Positions 33,023 through 41,213 of a stretch of 64,000 nucleotides of DNA are shown in pieces. The DNA comes from Azospirillum endophyticum. Lineage in GTDB: Bacteria; Pseudomonadota; Alphaproteobacteria; Azospirillales; Azospirillaceae. The stretch covers positions 118,563 through 182,562 of the forward strand of contig NZ_JAENHM010000069.1 of the NCBI RefSeq assembly GCF_016595245.1. Reading direction: 5' to 3'. A program made the translations under genes and the position numbers. How positions within the stretch are numbered: position 1 is the first letter of the stretch; each line of letters opens with the position of its first letter. The notes beneath the pieces were generated by a model. That model was not told where the DNA came from, did no database searches, and saw nothing but the letters and a program-made list of their open reading frames with translations.

Positions 33023-35407
33023 TCAATGATCGGCATGGACGATGCGCAGGTCCGGCAGGCCCCAGGCGGTCACGCCCATATCCCTGGCCATCATCGCCAG
33101 TCCTTCCGTCTCAATGTAACCGCGGTGGCTGTAGGAAGGGAAACACAAGCCCTCCCGGTGCAGATCCGCGCGCACCAGCAATGCCGTGCCGCCCACTCCG
33201 TCCAGCGGCACGATCGCTTCGCCGGCGAAGGCGTCCAGATAGAGCCGGCCGGCACCGCGCGGCGGCTGGAAGATGCCGTCGACCAGATGGCGCGGATCCT
33301 CTTCGCCTCCTTCTTTCCCAGCCACCCGGAAGCTGTTGAGGTCGAAGGTCCGGCCGTCGGGCCGGACGCAGTGGGGAACGACGATGTCGCGCCCGGCGGC
33401 GAGCAGGCGGGCCAGCAGCTCCGGCGGATAATCGACCAAGTCGGCGTCGAGCCACAGCACCCAGTCCTCGTCCCCCAGCGCGCCGGACAGCAGCCGGTTG
33501 CGCGACCGTGCCAGCAGTTCGCGGCGGCGCCGCTGGATTTCCGGCCTCCAGCGGGGAATTTCAGGCCGGAAGCCGTACCCATGGCGCAGCAGGGTCACGC
33601 GGCGGTAGCGCTGCCGCAGTTCCGGCAGCCGCTCGGCCAGCCAGTCATGCGTGCCGTCGCCGCTGTCCCCTTCCAGGAAGCCCAGAGACAGGCGGGACCG
33701 ATCGTGATCGAGCCGGCCGAGCAGTTCCAGGTAGCGCGGCAGGTGGGCGACGGCATCCTTCACCGGGGTCAGCACCAGCACTTTTTCCGGCAGTGCCCCG
33801 GCAATCGCCGGAGCGGCCGAAGCGAAGGCCGCCACCGCCTGCCGATAGCCCTCCACCGGCAGGCGCTTGCCCATCTCCTCCAGCAGGGCCCGGCAGCGCT
33901 CACCGCCGAAGCGGGCGGTGGAGAGCTGCCATTGCGTTTCGAAATGCGAAGCGGCGAAGGTGTTGCCGCCATGGACGACGTAGGTGTAGAGCCGCGGCAT
34001 ATCCATCCGGACGACCCGGGCGCTGCGGCGCAGCTCTTTGACCACCGGCGTGTCCTCGCCCTGGCGAAGCGCCGGATAGCGGGGCATCACCGCCTTCTCG
34101 CACAGCAGCGAGCCCTCCCAGTCCCGTTCGGCGGACACCGCCAGCCGGGCTTGCGCCGGCCACCAGATCATCCAGCGGCCGAGCAGGCAGGCATGGGCAC
34201 CGGCGGCGGCCAGCACCAGCTGCTGCATCTCGAGCCGGCAGGGGTCGTACAGGTCGTCGTCGTCCCACTGGCAGACATAGCGGCCGGCCGCATGGTCGAC
34301 GGCGATGTTGCGCAGCTCGCCCAGCGTCAGCCCGCCGGGCTGATCGCCAAGCCGCTTCCCCGCCTCCACCCGGACCGCCTCCACCCGGACCAAGCGGATG
34401 TTCGGGCAACCCGCGGCGCCGATGGCGCGCTCCAGCGGGTCGTCCTGCGGCAATGCCGGGCTGTCGCAGACGATGACCAGTTCGCGGTTGGGATAGGTCT
34501 GGCGCGCGAAGCCGTCGATGGCGAACTCCAGCGGCCCCGCCCGTCCCCTGGTGACCATCAGGCAGGAGATCAGCGGCAACCCCTCGGCCTTGGCCACCGG
34601 CGACCGGGCGTTTTCCGGCCGCCCGTCGGTCACCACCGCCGCGACCTGCCGCGGCAGGTCCACGCCATGCCCGGCGCCCTCCCGGAACCAGGTGCCCTCC
34701 CAATAATGGATGGCGTAGGCCCGGCGGGTCGCCTGCTCCCAGAAGACGGGGTCGAACAGGCGGCCGCTCCAGCACTCCTCCTTGGTCACGGGATAGAGCA
34801 GTTCCGGCGGCAGCACCGCCACCGCGGCAGTTCCCTCCGTCCCATGCGCCGCTTCATACTCGGCATGGGCGCGGGTCAGCAGGAAGGGGCCGGTGGCGTC
34901 CAGCACATCGGCGCAGTGGCGCGCCTCGACCAGCCGGGCCAGCAGATGGTCCAGGAAGGGATGGTCGGGCACCGACGCGAGGAAGGACGGGCACAGGATG
35001 CGGGGCAGACCGCGCTCCACCGCCTTCGCCAGCCTGCCATGCTCCTCCGGCTCCAGCCCGACGACGAAGCCCGCCCCGCCCGGCAGACTGTCCAGCAGCC
35101 CGTCGATCGGGCGCAGGCATTCGAAATCGAGGTCAGCATAGACCCCGCCGAAACGGCGCAGGATCAGGTAGCGCGCCAGATCGATCCGCGAGATGGGGTT
35201 GGCATAGCCCCGGAAGACCGGCAGCAGCGCCGGATGCTCCTCGGCGATGAAGCCTTCGATGTCCTCGTCGGTCCAGAACCGGTAGGCGAAGCCGGGATTG
35301 CGCTCGATCCAGCTACGCCGCAGCGGTTGGAATCCCGGTGGGATGTCGCGTGTCTTCCAGGTCTGGTGGATCAGGCGCGGAATGGGGGAGCAGGAAGCGG
35401 TGCGCAT
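33023..35407 (-). CDS. Three-domain glycosyltransferase fusion (GT32-, GT2- and Anp1-like)
   Basis: A 794-residue fusion. Residues about 1-250 match the GT32/DXD-sugar group (IPRLIHQTWKTRDIPPGF; ARYLILRRFGGVYADLDFEC, with the D-x-D). Residues about 280-480 form a GT2 domain (ISCLMVTRGRAGPLEFAI; CQWDDDDLYDPCRLEM with the metal-binding Asp run). Residues about 510-794 resemble the Anp1/GT62 group of mannan synthases (VLVLTPVKDAVAHLPRYLEL; EGDSGDGTHDW; WLDADLVDYPPELLARLL). Three different glycosyltransferase folds in one chain suggest sequential transfers without release. No signal peptide is seen. The start ATG at 35407 is followed almost at once by the GT32 motif. Donors cannot be assigned. 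Confidence 0.82.
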   Translation of the reverse strand: MRTASCSPIPRLIHQTWKTRDIPPGFQPLRRSWIERNPGFAYRFWTDEDIEGFIAEEHPALLPVFRGYANPISRIDLARYLILRRFGGVYADLDFECLRPIDGLLDSLPGGAGFVVGLEPEEHGRLAKAVERGLPRILCPSFLASVPDHPFLDHLLARLVEARHCADVLDATGPFLLTRAHAEYEAAHGTEGTAAVAVLPPELLYPVTKEECWSGRLFDPVFWEQATRRAYAIHYWEGTWFREGAGHGVDLPRQVAAVVTDGRPENARSPVAKAEGLPLISCLMVTRGRAGPLEFAIDGFARQTYPNRELVIVCDSPALPQDDPLERAIGAAGCPNIRLVRVEAVRVEAGKRLGDQPGGLTLGELRNIAVDHAAGRYVCQWDDDDLYDPCRLEMQQLVLAAAGAHACLLGRWMIWWPAQARLAVSAERDWEGSLLCEKAVMPRYPALRQGEDTPVVKELRRSARVVRMDMPRLYTYVVHGGNTFAASHFETQWQLSTARFGGERCRALLEEMGKRLPVEGYRQAVAAFASAAPAIAGALPEKVLVLTPVKDAVAHLPRYLELLGRLDHDRSRLSLGFLEGDSGDGTHDWLAERLPELRQRYRRVTLLRHGYGFRPEIPRWRPEIQRRRRELLARSRNRLLSGALGDEDWVLWLDADLVDYPPELLARLLAAGRDIVVPHCVRPDGRTFDLNSFRVAGKEGGEEDPRHLVDGIFQPPRGAGRLYLDAFAGEAIVPLDGVGGTALLVRADLHREGLCFPSYSHRGYIETEGLAMMARDMGVTAWGLPDLRIVHADH

Positions 35408-35737
35408 GGAGTCCGACGGTTATGGCGCATGAACCGATAAGCATTTTGCGGAAGCGGCTCAATGAGAATGGTCGCCCGGCGGAAATCGGTCACATCTCGT
35501 TTCATTCGACAAACGCCTATGATGACTCAATCAAAGGTGTATCACACCCGTAATTCATGACGCGCCCGGACTATGAGGTTCCGTCCGATTTCATCCGGTC
35601 AAAGCTGCAGGCCTCCTGCCGAAAAGGCATCCTTTCCTCCTTGCGGATGACTGGACGCGGACGGACGGCTGCTGGTAGGCCATCTCCGGTACGTCCCCCT
35701 GCCCCCCTGCGGCACCTGCAAGAACGTAGGCCAGCAT
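35408..35737. promoter_or_regulatory. 330-base divergent region between glycosyltransferase and Nudix genes
   Basis: No gene is supported here. The stretch 35440-35560 is visibly richer in A and T than its surroundings (for example tgatgactcaatcaaaggtg near 35521-35540) and probably holds the promoters of the two outward-facing genes. I see no RNA gene, strong hairpin or known operator. Confidence 0.45.
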
Positions 35738-36361
35738 ATGCCCGGACACCGTCCCTTCCGCCTTCACCGCCCCTGGACCGTGCTCGGCAGCCGGGAGCTG
35801 CTCGACGCCGACCCCTTCCTGAAGGTGCGGGTGGAGACGGTGGAACTGCCGGACGGCCGGCGGATCGACGATTACTACCAGTTCGACCAGCCCTCCTTCG
35901 CCTGCATCTTCGCCGAGACGGCGGACGGGCGGATCGTCACCTACCGCCAGTACCGCCATGGGCCGCGCAAGGTCGGGCTGGTCTTCCCCGGCGGCCACCT
36001 GTCGCCCGGCGAGGAGCCTTTGGCCGCGGCGAAGCGCGAATTGATGGAGGAGACGGGGATGGAGGCCGACGGCTGGACCGACCTCGGCGCCTACATCGTC
36101 AACGCCAACCAGGGCGGGGCTTGGTCGCACATGTTCCGCGCCACCGGCTGCCGCCACGTCGCCGAACCGGTGGCCGACGACCTGGAGGACACCGAGATCC
36201 TGTTCCTGACGCGCGCGGAACTGCTGGAGGCCATCGGCCGCGGCGAGATGCACCTGCTGACCCAGATCGCGCTTGTCAGCATGATCTGGCAGGCCGACAT
36301 CGCCCAGGCGGTGTCCCGCCCGCAATCGCCGGACACGGTCTCGCCGGATACGGCCCGTTGA
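35738..36361 (+). CDS. Nudix hydrolase
   Basis: A 207-residue Nudix protein with a canonical box, running from GGHLSPGEEPLAAAKRELM to EETGMEADGW (about residues 87-115), so all Glu residues for metal binding are present. Upstream, DYYQFDQPSFACIFAETADG and VTYRQYRHGPRK resemble the ADP-sugar pyrophosphatase branch (NudF/YffH-like), which cleaves ADP-ribose or ADP/GDP-sugars. Length is typical for that branch. The neighbourhood of glycosyltransferases makes a nucleotide-sugar substrate sensible, although housekeeping of ADP-ribose is equally possible. The gene is followed within 11 bases by a small secreted protein and is likely co-transcribed with it. Confidence 0.88.
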   Translation: MPGHRPFRLHRPWTVLGSRELLDADPFLKVRVETVELPDGRRIDDYYQFDQPSFACIFAETADGRIVTYRQYRHGPRKVGLVFPGGHLSPGEEPLAAAKRELMEETGMEADGWTDLGAYIVNANQGGAWSHMFRATGCRHVAEPVADDLEDTEILFLTRAELLEAIGRGEMHLLTQIALVSMIWQADIAQAVSRPQSPDTVSPDTAR

Positions 36362-36372
36362 GGAAAAGCCCA

Positions 36373-36669
36373 ATGACCCGATTCATCCCCCTGACGCTCA
36401 TCGCCGCCCTGATCCTGCCGGCTTCGGCACTCACGGCCGCGTCCCCGGCCGCCGCCGAGCCGATGAAGGGCCGCTACGAATTGCGCTGCCAAGACCCGCA
36501 GACCCGGCAATGGACCGTCGCCGGGCAGGTGACCGATCCGGAGATCGTCGACCCGTCCGCCACGGCGGGGAAAGCCGCCGGGCGCGTGGTGCGCGGCACC
36601 GGGACCGACGGCAAGCCGGTGACGCTGCCCATGCCGTCCGACCGCACCTGCATGCTCAGCGCGCGCTGA
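36373..36669 (+). CDS. Small secreted protein of unknown function
   Basis: A 98-residue protein with a classical Sec signal peptide: MTRF, a hydrophobic core (IPLTLIAALILPASAL) and AxA-type sites ending at AAAEP, so cleavage near residue 29 is likely. The mature peptide of about 70 residues has two Cys (ELRCQD and RTCML) that could form a disulfide in the periplasm. I do not recognise a family. It starts 11 bases after the Nudix gene, and AGGAAAAG lies just before the ATG, so the two are probably co-transcribed. The PhoX-like gene begins 186 bases further on, probably with its own promoter. Confidence 0.7.
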   Translation: MTRFIPLTLIAALILPASALTAASPAAAEPMKGRYELRCQDPQTRQWTVAGQVTDPEIVDPSATAGKAAGRVVRGTGTDGKPVTLPMPSDRTCMLSAR

Positions 36670-36855
36670 TCCACGACGGCGGCACCCCACCGAAGAGGCC
36701 CAATCGAACGGGGAACCGACCGTCAAACTGTAACATCCCCGCTGTAGCTTCCCGACGCTCGCCAAGACCAAGGCCGCGCCGAACGGACCCCACCGGCCCG
36801 ACGGCACGGCGCACGCCAGCCGCTTGCCCTGATGAGGGTTCGGGAGACATCCGCC

Positions 36856-38784
36856 ATGACCGATCTGTCCGTCCACCTGCCTGAAACGTCGCGCCGTTCG
36901 GTGCTCCGTGCCCTCGCCGGGCTGCCGCTGCTGCCGGTCGCCGGCATCGGTGCCGGCGAGCTGCTGTTCGCCTCAGGCGCCGAAGCCGCCGCCGCCAAGG
37001 GCGCGCCGGTCGCCGTCGAGTTCGTCGGCATGGCCGCCCCCACCACCGCCGCGGCGCAGGCCAAGACCACGGTCGACTCCAGCATGGTCGTGACCTGGGC
37101 CGACGGCTCCAAGCAGAGCTTCGCGCTCGGCTACCAGCCGCTGTTCATCACCGGCGATCACGTTCCGGACGGCAAGGGCGGCACCATCCTGGCCGGCGGC
37201 TATGTCGACATCAACGGCAAGCCGATCATGGACGGCTCGCTGGCGACCCCGGCGCAGTTCTTCTCCGACTGCCCGGACGGCTGCAACCTGCTGGCCCCGA
37301 TCCCCGGCGCCAAGGTGGCTGGTGTGACCGGCAACACCCTGTTCGCCGTCGTCCAGTTCGAATACACCACCCGCGATTCCAAGGACGCCTCGATGTACGG
37401 CAAGCTGCCGTCGCCGATCGCCGTCCTGACGCTGGACCAGAACAAGGAGACCGGCGCGCTCAAGCTGGTGCAGTACCACAATGTCGACACCAGCCCGGTG
37501 CACGGCCTGTGGATCACCTGCGGCGCCAGCCTGTCGCCCTGGAACACCCACCTGTCGAGCGAGGAGTACGAGCCGGACGCCGCGGCACTCGACGACCAGT
37601 TCCGCGCCTACAGCAAGAACCTGTTCGGCGATGAGACCAAGGCCAACCCCTACCACTACGGCCATTTGCCGGAAGTGACGGTGAACCTGGACGGCACCGG
37701 CAGCATCAAGAAGCATTACTGCCTGGGCCGCATCTCGCACGAGCTGGTGCAGGTGATGCCGGACGAGCGCACCGTGCTGATGGGCGACGACGCCACCAAC
37801 GGCGGCCTGTTCATGTTCATCGCCGACAAGGCCAAGGACCTCTCCGCCGGCACCCTCTATGCCGCGAAGATGGAGCAGGAGCCGGGCAAGGACATCGACA
37901 AGGGCGGCGCCTTCGCGCTCAAGTGGGTCAAGCTGGGACACGCCACCAGCGACGAGATCAAGACGCTCGCCGACAGCCTGAAGGCCGCCGACATCGTCGA
38001 GGTGAAGAAGGAGGATCCGAAGGACCCGTCCTTCACCGCCATCGGCTTCAGCGGCAAGACCCAGTGGGTGAAGTTCAAGCCGGGCATGGTGAAGGCCGCC
38101 GCCTTCCTGGAGACCCACCGCTACGCCCCCACCGTCGGCGCCACGCTGGCCCTGACCAAGCTGGAAGGCGTCACCGTCAACGCCAAGGACAAGACCGCCT
38201 ACATGGCGGTGTCCTACATGTACAAGTCGATGAGCGACGGCAAGAGCGGCATCAAGGTCGACACCATCAACGCCGGCGCCGTCTACCAGCTGCCGATGAA
38301 GGCCGGCCAGACCGACATGGCAGGATCCGCCATCGCCAGCGACTGGGTGCCGGTGCATTTCAGCCCGGTTCCCGCCCTGGTCGGCCGCGACCTCGCCACC
38401 CCGGACGCGCTCGGCAACACCGCCGACGCCGACCGGATCGCCAACCCGGACAACCTGAAGTTCTCCGAGAAGCTGCGCACGCTGTTCATCGGCGAGGACA
38501 GCGGCTGCCACGTCAACAACTTCCTGTGGGCCTACAACGCCGACAGCAAGGCGCTGACCCGCATCCTGTCCTGCCCGGCCGGCGCGGAATCGACCGGCCT
38601 GCAGGCGGTCGACGACGTCAATGGCTTCTCCTACATCATGAGCAACTTCCAGCACCCCGGCGACTGGGAGAAGGGCCTGCACGACAAGATCAAGGACAGC
38701 GTCGCCGCCCTGATCGACGATGCCTACCGCAACCGCCGCAGCGGCGGCGTCGGCTACATCCACGGGCTGCCGCAGGCCGTCTGA
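36856..38784 (+). CDS. PhoX-family (DUF839) Tat-exported phosphatase
   Basis: A 642-residue protein with a Tat signal (TSRRSVLRALAGLPLLPVAG) followed by AEAAAA-type cleavage sequence. The mature part has the PhoX/DUF839 features: CGASLSPWNTHLSSEEYEP (about residue 218), YCLGRISHELVQVMPDERT and the metal-site-like segments FIGEDSGCHVNNFLWAYN. PhoX enzymes are calcium/iron-dependent periplasmic alkaline phosphatases, so it would release phosphate from organic esters. The length fits the family. ATG 36856 is preceded by GGGAG at about ten bases. A strong terminator follows at 38831. Phosphate regulation is expected for the family, but I found no convincing PHO box. Confidence 0.85.
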   Translation: MTDLSVHLPETSRRSVLRALAGLPLLPVAGIGAGELLFASGAEAAAAKGAPVAVEFVGMAAPTTAAAQAKTTVDSSMVVTWADGSKQSFALGYQPLFITGDHVPDGKGGTILAGGYVDINGKPIMDGSLATPAQFFSDCPDGCNLLAPIPGAKVAGVTGNTLFAVVQFEYTTRDSKDASMYGKLPSPIAVLTLDQNKETGALKLVQYHNVDTSPVHGLWITCGASLSPWNTHLSSEEYEPDAAALDDQFRAYSKNLFGDETKANPYHYGHLPEVTVNLDGTGSIKKHYCLGRISHELVQVMPDERTVLMGDDATNGGLFMFIADKAKDLSAGTLYAAKMEQEPGKDIDKGGAFALKWVKLGHATSDEIKTLADSLKAADIVEVKKEDPKDPSFTAIGFSGKTQWVKFKPGMVKAAAFLETHRYAPTVGATLALTKLEGVTVNAKDKTAYMAVSYMYKSMSDGKSGIKVDTINAGAVYQLPMKAGQTDMAGSAIASDWVPVHFSPVPALVGRDLATPDALGNTADADRIANPDNLKFSEKLRTLFIGEDSGCHVNNFLWAYNADSKALTRILSCPAGAESTGLQAVDDVNGFSYIMSNFQHPGDWEKGLHDKIKDSVAALIDDAYRNRRSGGVGYIHGLPQAV

Positions 38785-38830
38785 TGGGGGCCATTTGACG
38801 CCTGGCCGACGCCGGACGGACGATGAAGAA

Positions 38831-38858
38831 CGCGGCCGGTCGCCCGGCCGCGTTTTTT
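38831..38858 (+). terminator. Rho-independent terminator of the PhoX-like gene
   Basis: A perfect nine-base-pair GC stem (CGCGGCCGG at 38831-38839 and its complement at 38844-38852) with a four-base loop, followed directly by TTTTTT. It lies 47 bases after the PhoX-like stop on the same strand, a textbook intrinsic terminator. Confidence 0.92.
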
Positions 38859-39042
38859 CATGCCCGCATCGAAAGAAGTAATACTACCGCCAAATCGCGA
38901 AGCGACGTTCTTCTTGGAAGTGGTAATCACCAAGCGACCTGAGACCAATCGGTGATCTTAACACCTCGTTAACTGGGTGGATGGCTCAATAAGCTCATCA
39001 GAACGGGCAGAAGCCTCCACCACGAATACAGGGATCGCCGCC

Positions 39043-39276
39043 ATGTCCAAGACCGATTGCGCCGCCAACGTCTTCGCCTCTGCTTCCCTGCACCTGGATG
39101 TGGTCGATGAGTTCATCGCGATCACCCAGTCGAAGCTGAACGGCGCCGGCAGCGATTTCACCCGCGACAGCCTGAACGACCTGCTGTCGGGCTTGGCCGA
39201 GCAGCGCGAGACCTACCGCGCCGCGCTCGCCCTCTCCCAGCCGGCCGACCAGCCCGTCACAGCGCTCGCCGCCTGA
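39043..39276 (+). CDS. Small protein of unknown function, first of a tandem paralogous pair
   Basis: A 77-residue protein, probably all helical, with no signal peptide or membrane segment. Its central part (FASASLHLDVVDEFIAITQSK, quoted here in part, then DFTRDSLNDLLSGLAEQRETY) aligns without gaps to the next gene at 39336-39557, so the two are a tandem duplication. I do not recognise a family. The ATG at 39043 is preceded by AGGG at nine bases; the same frame could start upstream at 38977, but that segment does not match the paralogue. It follows an AT-richer upstream region containing short dyads and probably has its own promoter after the PhoX terminator. Confidence 0.7.
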   Translation: MSKTDCAANVFASASLHLDVVDEFIAITQSKLNGAGSDFTRDSLNDLLSGLAEQRETYRAALALSQPADQPVTALAA

Positions 39277-39335
39277 TCCGACCGCTCTCAAGCCGCTCCG
39301 ACTGCCGCCCCCCTCTTCCGCGAAAGACCGCCATC

Positions 39336-39557
39336 ATGACCGCTCCCATCGCCGCCCCCATCGCCAAGGACGTCCTCGCTTCCGCCACCCTGCATCTGGA
39401 GGTTCTGGAGGAGTTCATTGCGGTCGTCCGCCGCCGGATGGCCGCCGCCGAAGACGCCTTCGCCCGCGACAGCCTGACCGACCTGCTGCTGAGCCTGACC
39501 GAACAGCGCGACAGCTACCAAGCCTTCCTCCCGCTCGTCGCCGTCGAACCGGTGTGA
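39336..39557 (+). CDS. Small protein of unknown function, second of a tandem paralogous pair
   Basis: A 73-residue protein. ASATLHLEVLEEFIAVVRRR and FARDSLTDLLLSLTEQRDSY line up residue by residue with the gene 59 bases upstream. Conserved positions include HL-x-V-x-x-EFIA, the RDSL-x-DLL block and EQR-x-x-Y, while surface positions vary, which indicates selection on the protein. It is predicted to form two helices with a short linker. Function is unknown; small helical protein pairs may form heterodimers. No export signal is visible. It is convergent with the methyltransferase-GT2 fusion gene, with 129 bases between the stops. Confidence 0.68.
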   Translation: MTAPIAAPIAKDVLASATLHLEVLEEFIAVVRRRMAAAEDAFARDSLTDLLLSLTEQRDSYQAFLPLVAVEPV

Positions 39558-39686
39558 TGCCGGCAATCCTCGATCCGGCGATCCCTGACGGTGACCGCCG
39601 GTATCCGCGGCGACCGGCGCGGCGGCACATGCCGCCGAAGCTTCCGATCCTGACAGGTCGGGATCAGAAGCTGTCGACTTGATGCC

Positions 39687-41213
39687 TCAAAACGCCTTCA
39701 GCTTCTTCCAGGCGAACACCACCATGCGGGCCAGCAGCCAGCCATGGGTGAAGCGGGAGATCTGGGTCTCGCCATAGCTGCGGTCGGCATAGCGCACCGG
39801 CACCTCGACGATCTTCAGGTTCTGCTTGGCACCGCCGAAGATCAGGTCGAAATCGCCGAAAGGATCGAAGTCGCCGAAGTAATGGCGGTTGGCGACGATG
39901 GTCTCGTAATCCTCGCGCCACAGAACCTTGGTGCCGCACAGCGTGTCGGTGAAGCGCTGGTTCAGCAGGAAGGAGAAGATGCGCGCAAAGGCCCGGTTGG
40001 CCAGGAAGTTCAGGAAGCGCATCGCCTCCGGCGCCATCGGGTAGACCAGCCGCGTGCCGTTCACGAACTCGCCGCGTCCCGACACCATCGCCTGGTAGAA
40101 TTTCCCCATCGTCTCCGGCGGAACCGTCAGGTCGGCATCCAGGATGATCAGGATGTCGCCGCGCGCCACGGCGAAGCCGGCGCGCACCGCGTCGCCCTTG
40201 CCCTTGCCGGGCTGCTTCATCACCTTGATGTCCCAGTCGGAATAGGCGTCGCGGACGCGCAGGCACTCCTCGTAGGTGTTGTCCTGGCTGTTGCCCTCGA
40301 CATAGATCACCTCGATGTCGGGGGCGAAGCGGGGCAGGCGGCGGATGGCGTTCTCGATGTTGCCGCGCTCGTTGCGGCAGGGGATCAGCACGGTGACCGA
40401 GGCGGGCCGGCCGTCCACCGTCACCGCCTCGACGGTGGGCTGCGGGCGGGCGACGACATAATTGCGCACGCAAAGCCGGCGGATGCCCGGCAGCGGCGCG
40501 ACATAGCGGTTGACCAGCGTGCCCAGCCCGAACAGCCGCTTCGGGATCAGCTGGCGCCATTCGCGGCGCACCGGCTCCCAGCCAGCCAGATCCAGCAGGT
40601 TGACGATGTCGCTGGTGGATAGCCAGTTCTGCTGGCCCTGCGGCATGCGCATTCCCAGCTTCTCCGCCGCCCACAGGATCGGCTCCCAGACGCGGGAGTG
40701 ATAGCTGACGATGATCCGGGTCTTCGGGGTCGCGACCCGGCGCAGCAGGCGCAGCGTCTCCTCGATGTCGTCGAGGAAGCCGATGGTGCCTGACAGCAGG
40801 ATATGGCTGAACGGCCCTTTCACGGCGTCGATGGTCGCCGGATCCTCGGCGTCGGCGGCGACCAGCTCCAGCTGCGGGTGGCGCGCCTTCGCCACGGCGA
40901 TGGTCGCCGGGCTGAGGTCGATGCCGACGCCGCGCGCCGGCTTCAACGCCGCCAGCGTGTCGCCGACGCCGCAGCCGATCTCCAGCACCGTCGCCCCCTC
41001 CGGGATCAGGAAACGCAGATAGGCGCGGTCGGCCTCATGGAAGGCACGGTTGCGCCCGGCCCAGCGGTCGCGCAACGGGGCCATGGCGTCGAACAGCCCG
41101 CGAATCCGCTGCTGGCGGGGGGAGAGGCCGCGCGTCTCGGCAGCGAAAGCGGCGGCCACGGGAGCGGCCAGAGAATCTGATTGCGGAAGCGTCGGGGTGG
41201 ACTGGTCGGTCAT
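39687..41213 (-). CDS. Methyltransferase-GT2 fusion (polyprenyl-phosphate glycosyltransferase-like)
   Basis: A 508-residue two-domain protein. Residues about 40-250 form a class I methyltransferase (VLEIGCGVGDTLAAL motif I; GVGIDLSP; HILLSGTIGFLDDIEETL). Residues about 270-508 form a GT2 domain of the DPM1/polyprenyl-phosphate glycosyltransferase type (VTVLIPCRNERGNIENAI; VEGNSQDNTYEEC; ILDADLTVPPETM, metal-binding D-x-D). No C-terminal membrane helices follow the GT2 domain. The ATG at 41213 overlaps the stop of the upstream flippase-like gene by four bases, so a lipid-linked sugar made by this enzyme may be handed to that membrane protein. The methyl group acceptor is not known. Confidence 0.87.
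   Translation of the reverse strand: MTDQSTPTLPQSDSLAAPVAAAFAAETRGLSPRQQRIRGLFDAMAPLRDRWAGRNRAFHEADRAYLRFLIPEGATVLEIGCGVGDTLAALKPARGVGIDLSPATIAVAKARHPQLELVAADAEDPATIDAVKGPFSHILLSGTIGFLDDIEETLRLLRRVATPKTRIIVSYHSRVWEPILWAAEKLGMRMPQGQQNWLSTSDIVNLLDLAGWEPVRREWRQLIPKRLFGLGTLVNRYVAPLPGIRRLCVRNYVVARPQPTVEAVTVDGRPASVTVLIPCRNERGNIENAIRRLPRFAPDIEVIYVEGNSQDNTYEECLRVRDAYSDWDIKVMKQPGKGKGDAVRAGFAVARGDILIILDADLTVPPETMGKFYQAMVSGRGEFVNGTRLVYPMAPEAMRFLNFLANRAFARIFSFLLNQRFTDTLCGTKVLWREDYETIVANRHYFGDFDPFGDFDLIFGGAKQNLKIVEVPVRYADRSYGETQISRFTHGWLLARMVVFAWKKLKAF

Noticed and set aside
36721..36750. CTGTAAC at 36728 and CTGTAGC at 36742 as a PHO box before the PhoX-like gene
   Set aside because: The half-sites look right, but they are 14 bases apart, while PHO boxes have an 11-base period. 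Position is good, evidence is too weak.
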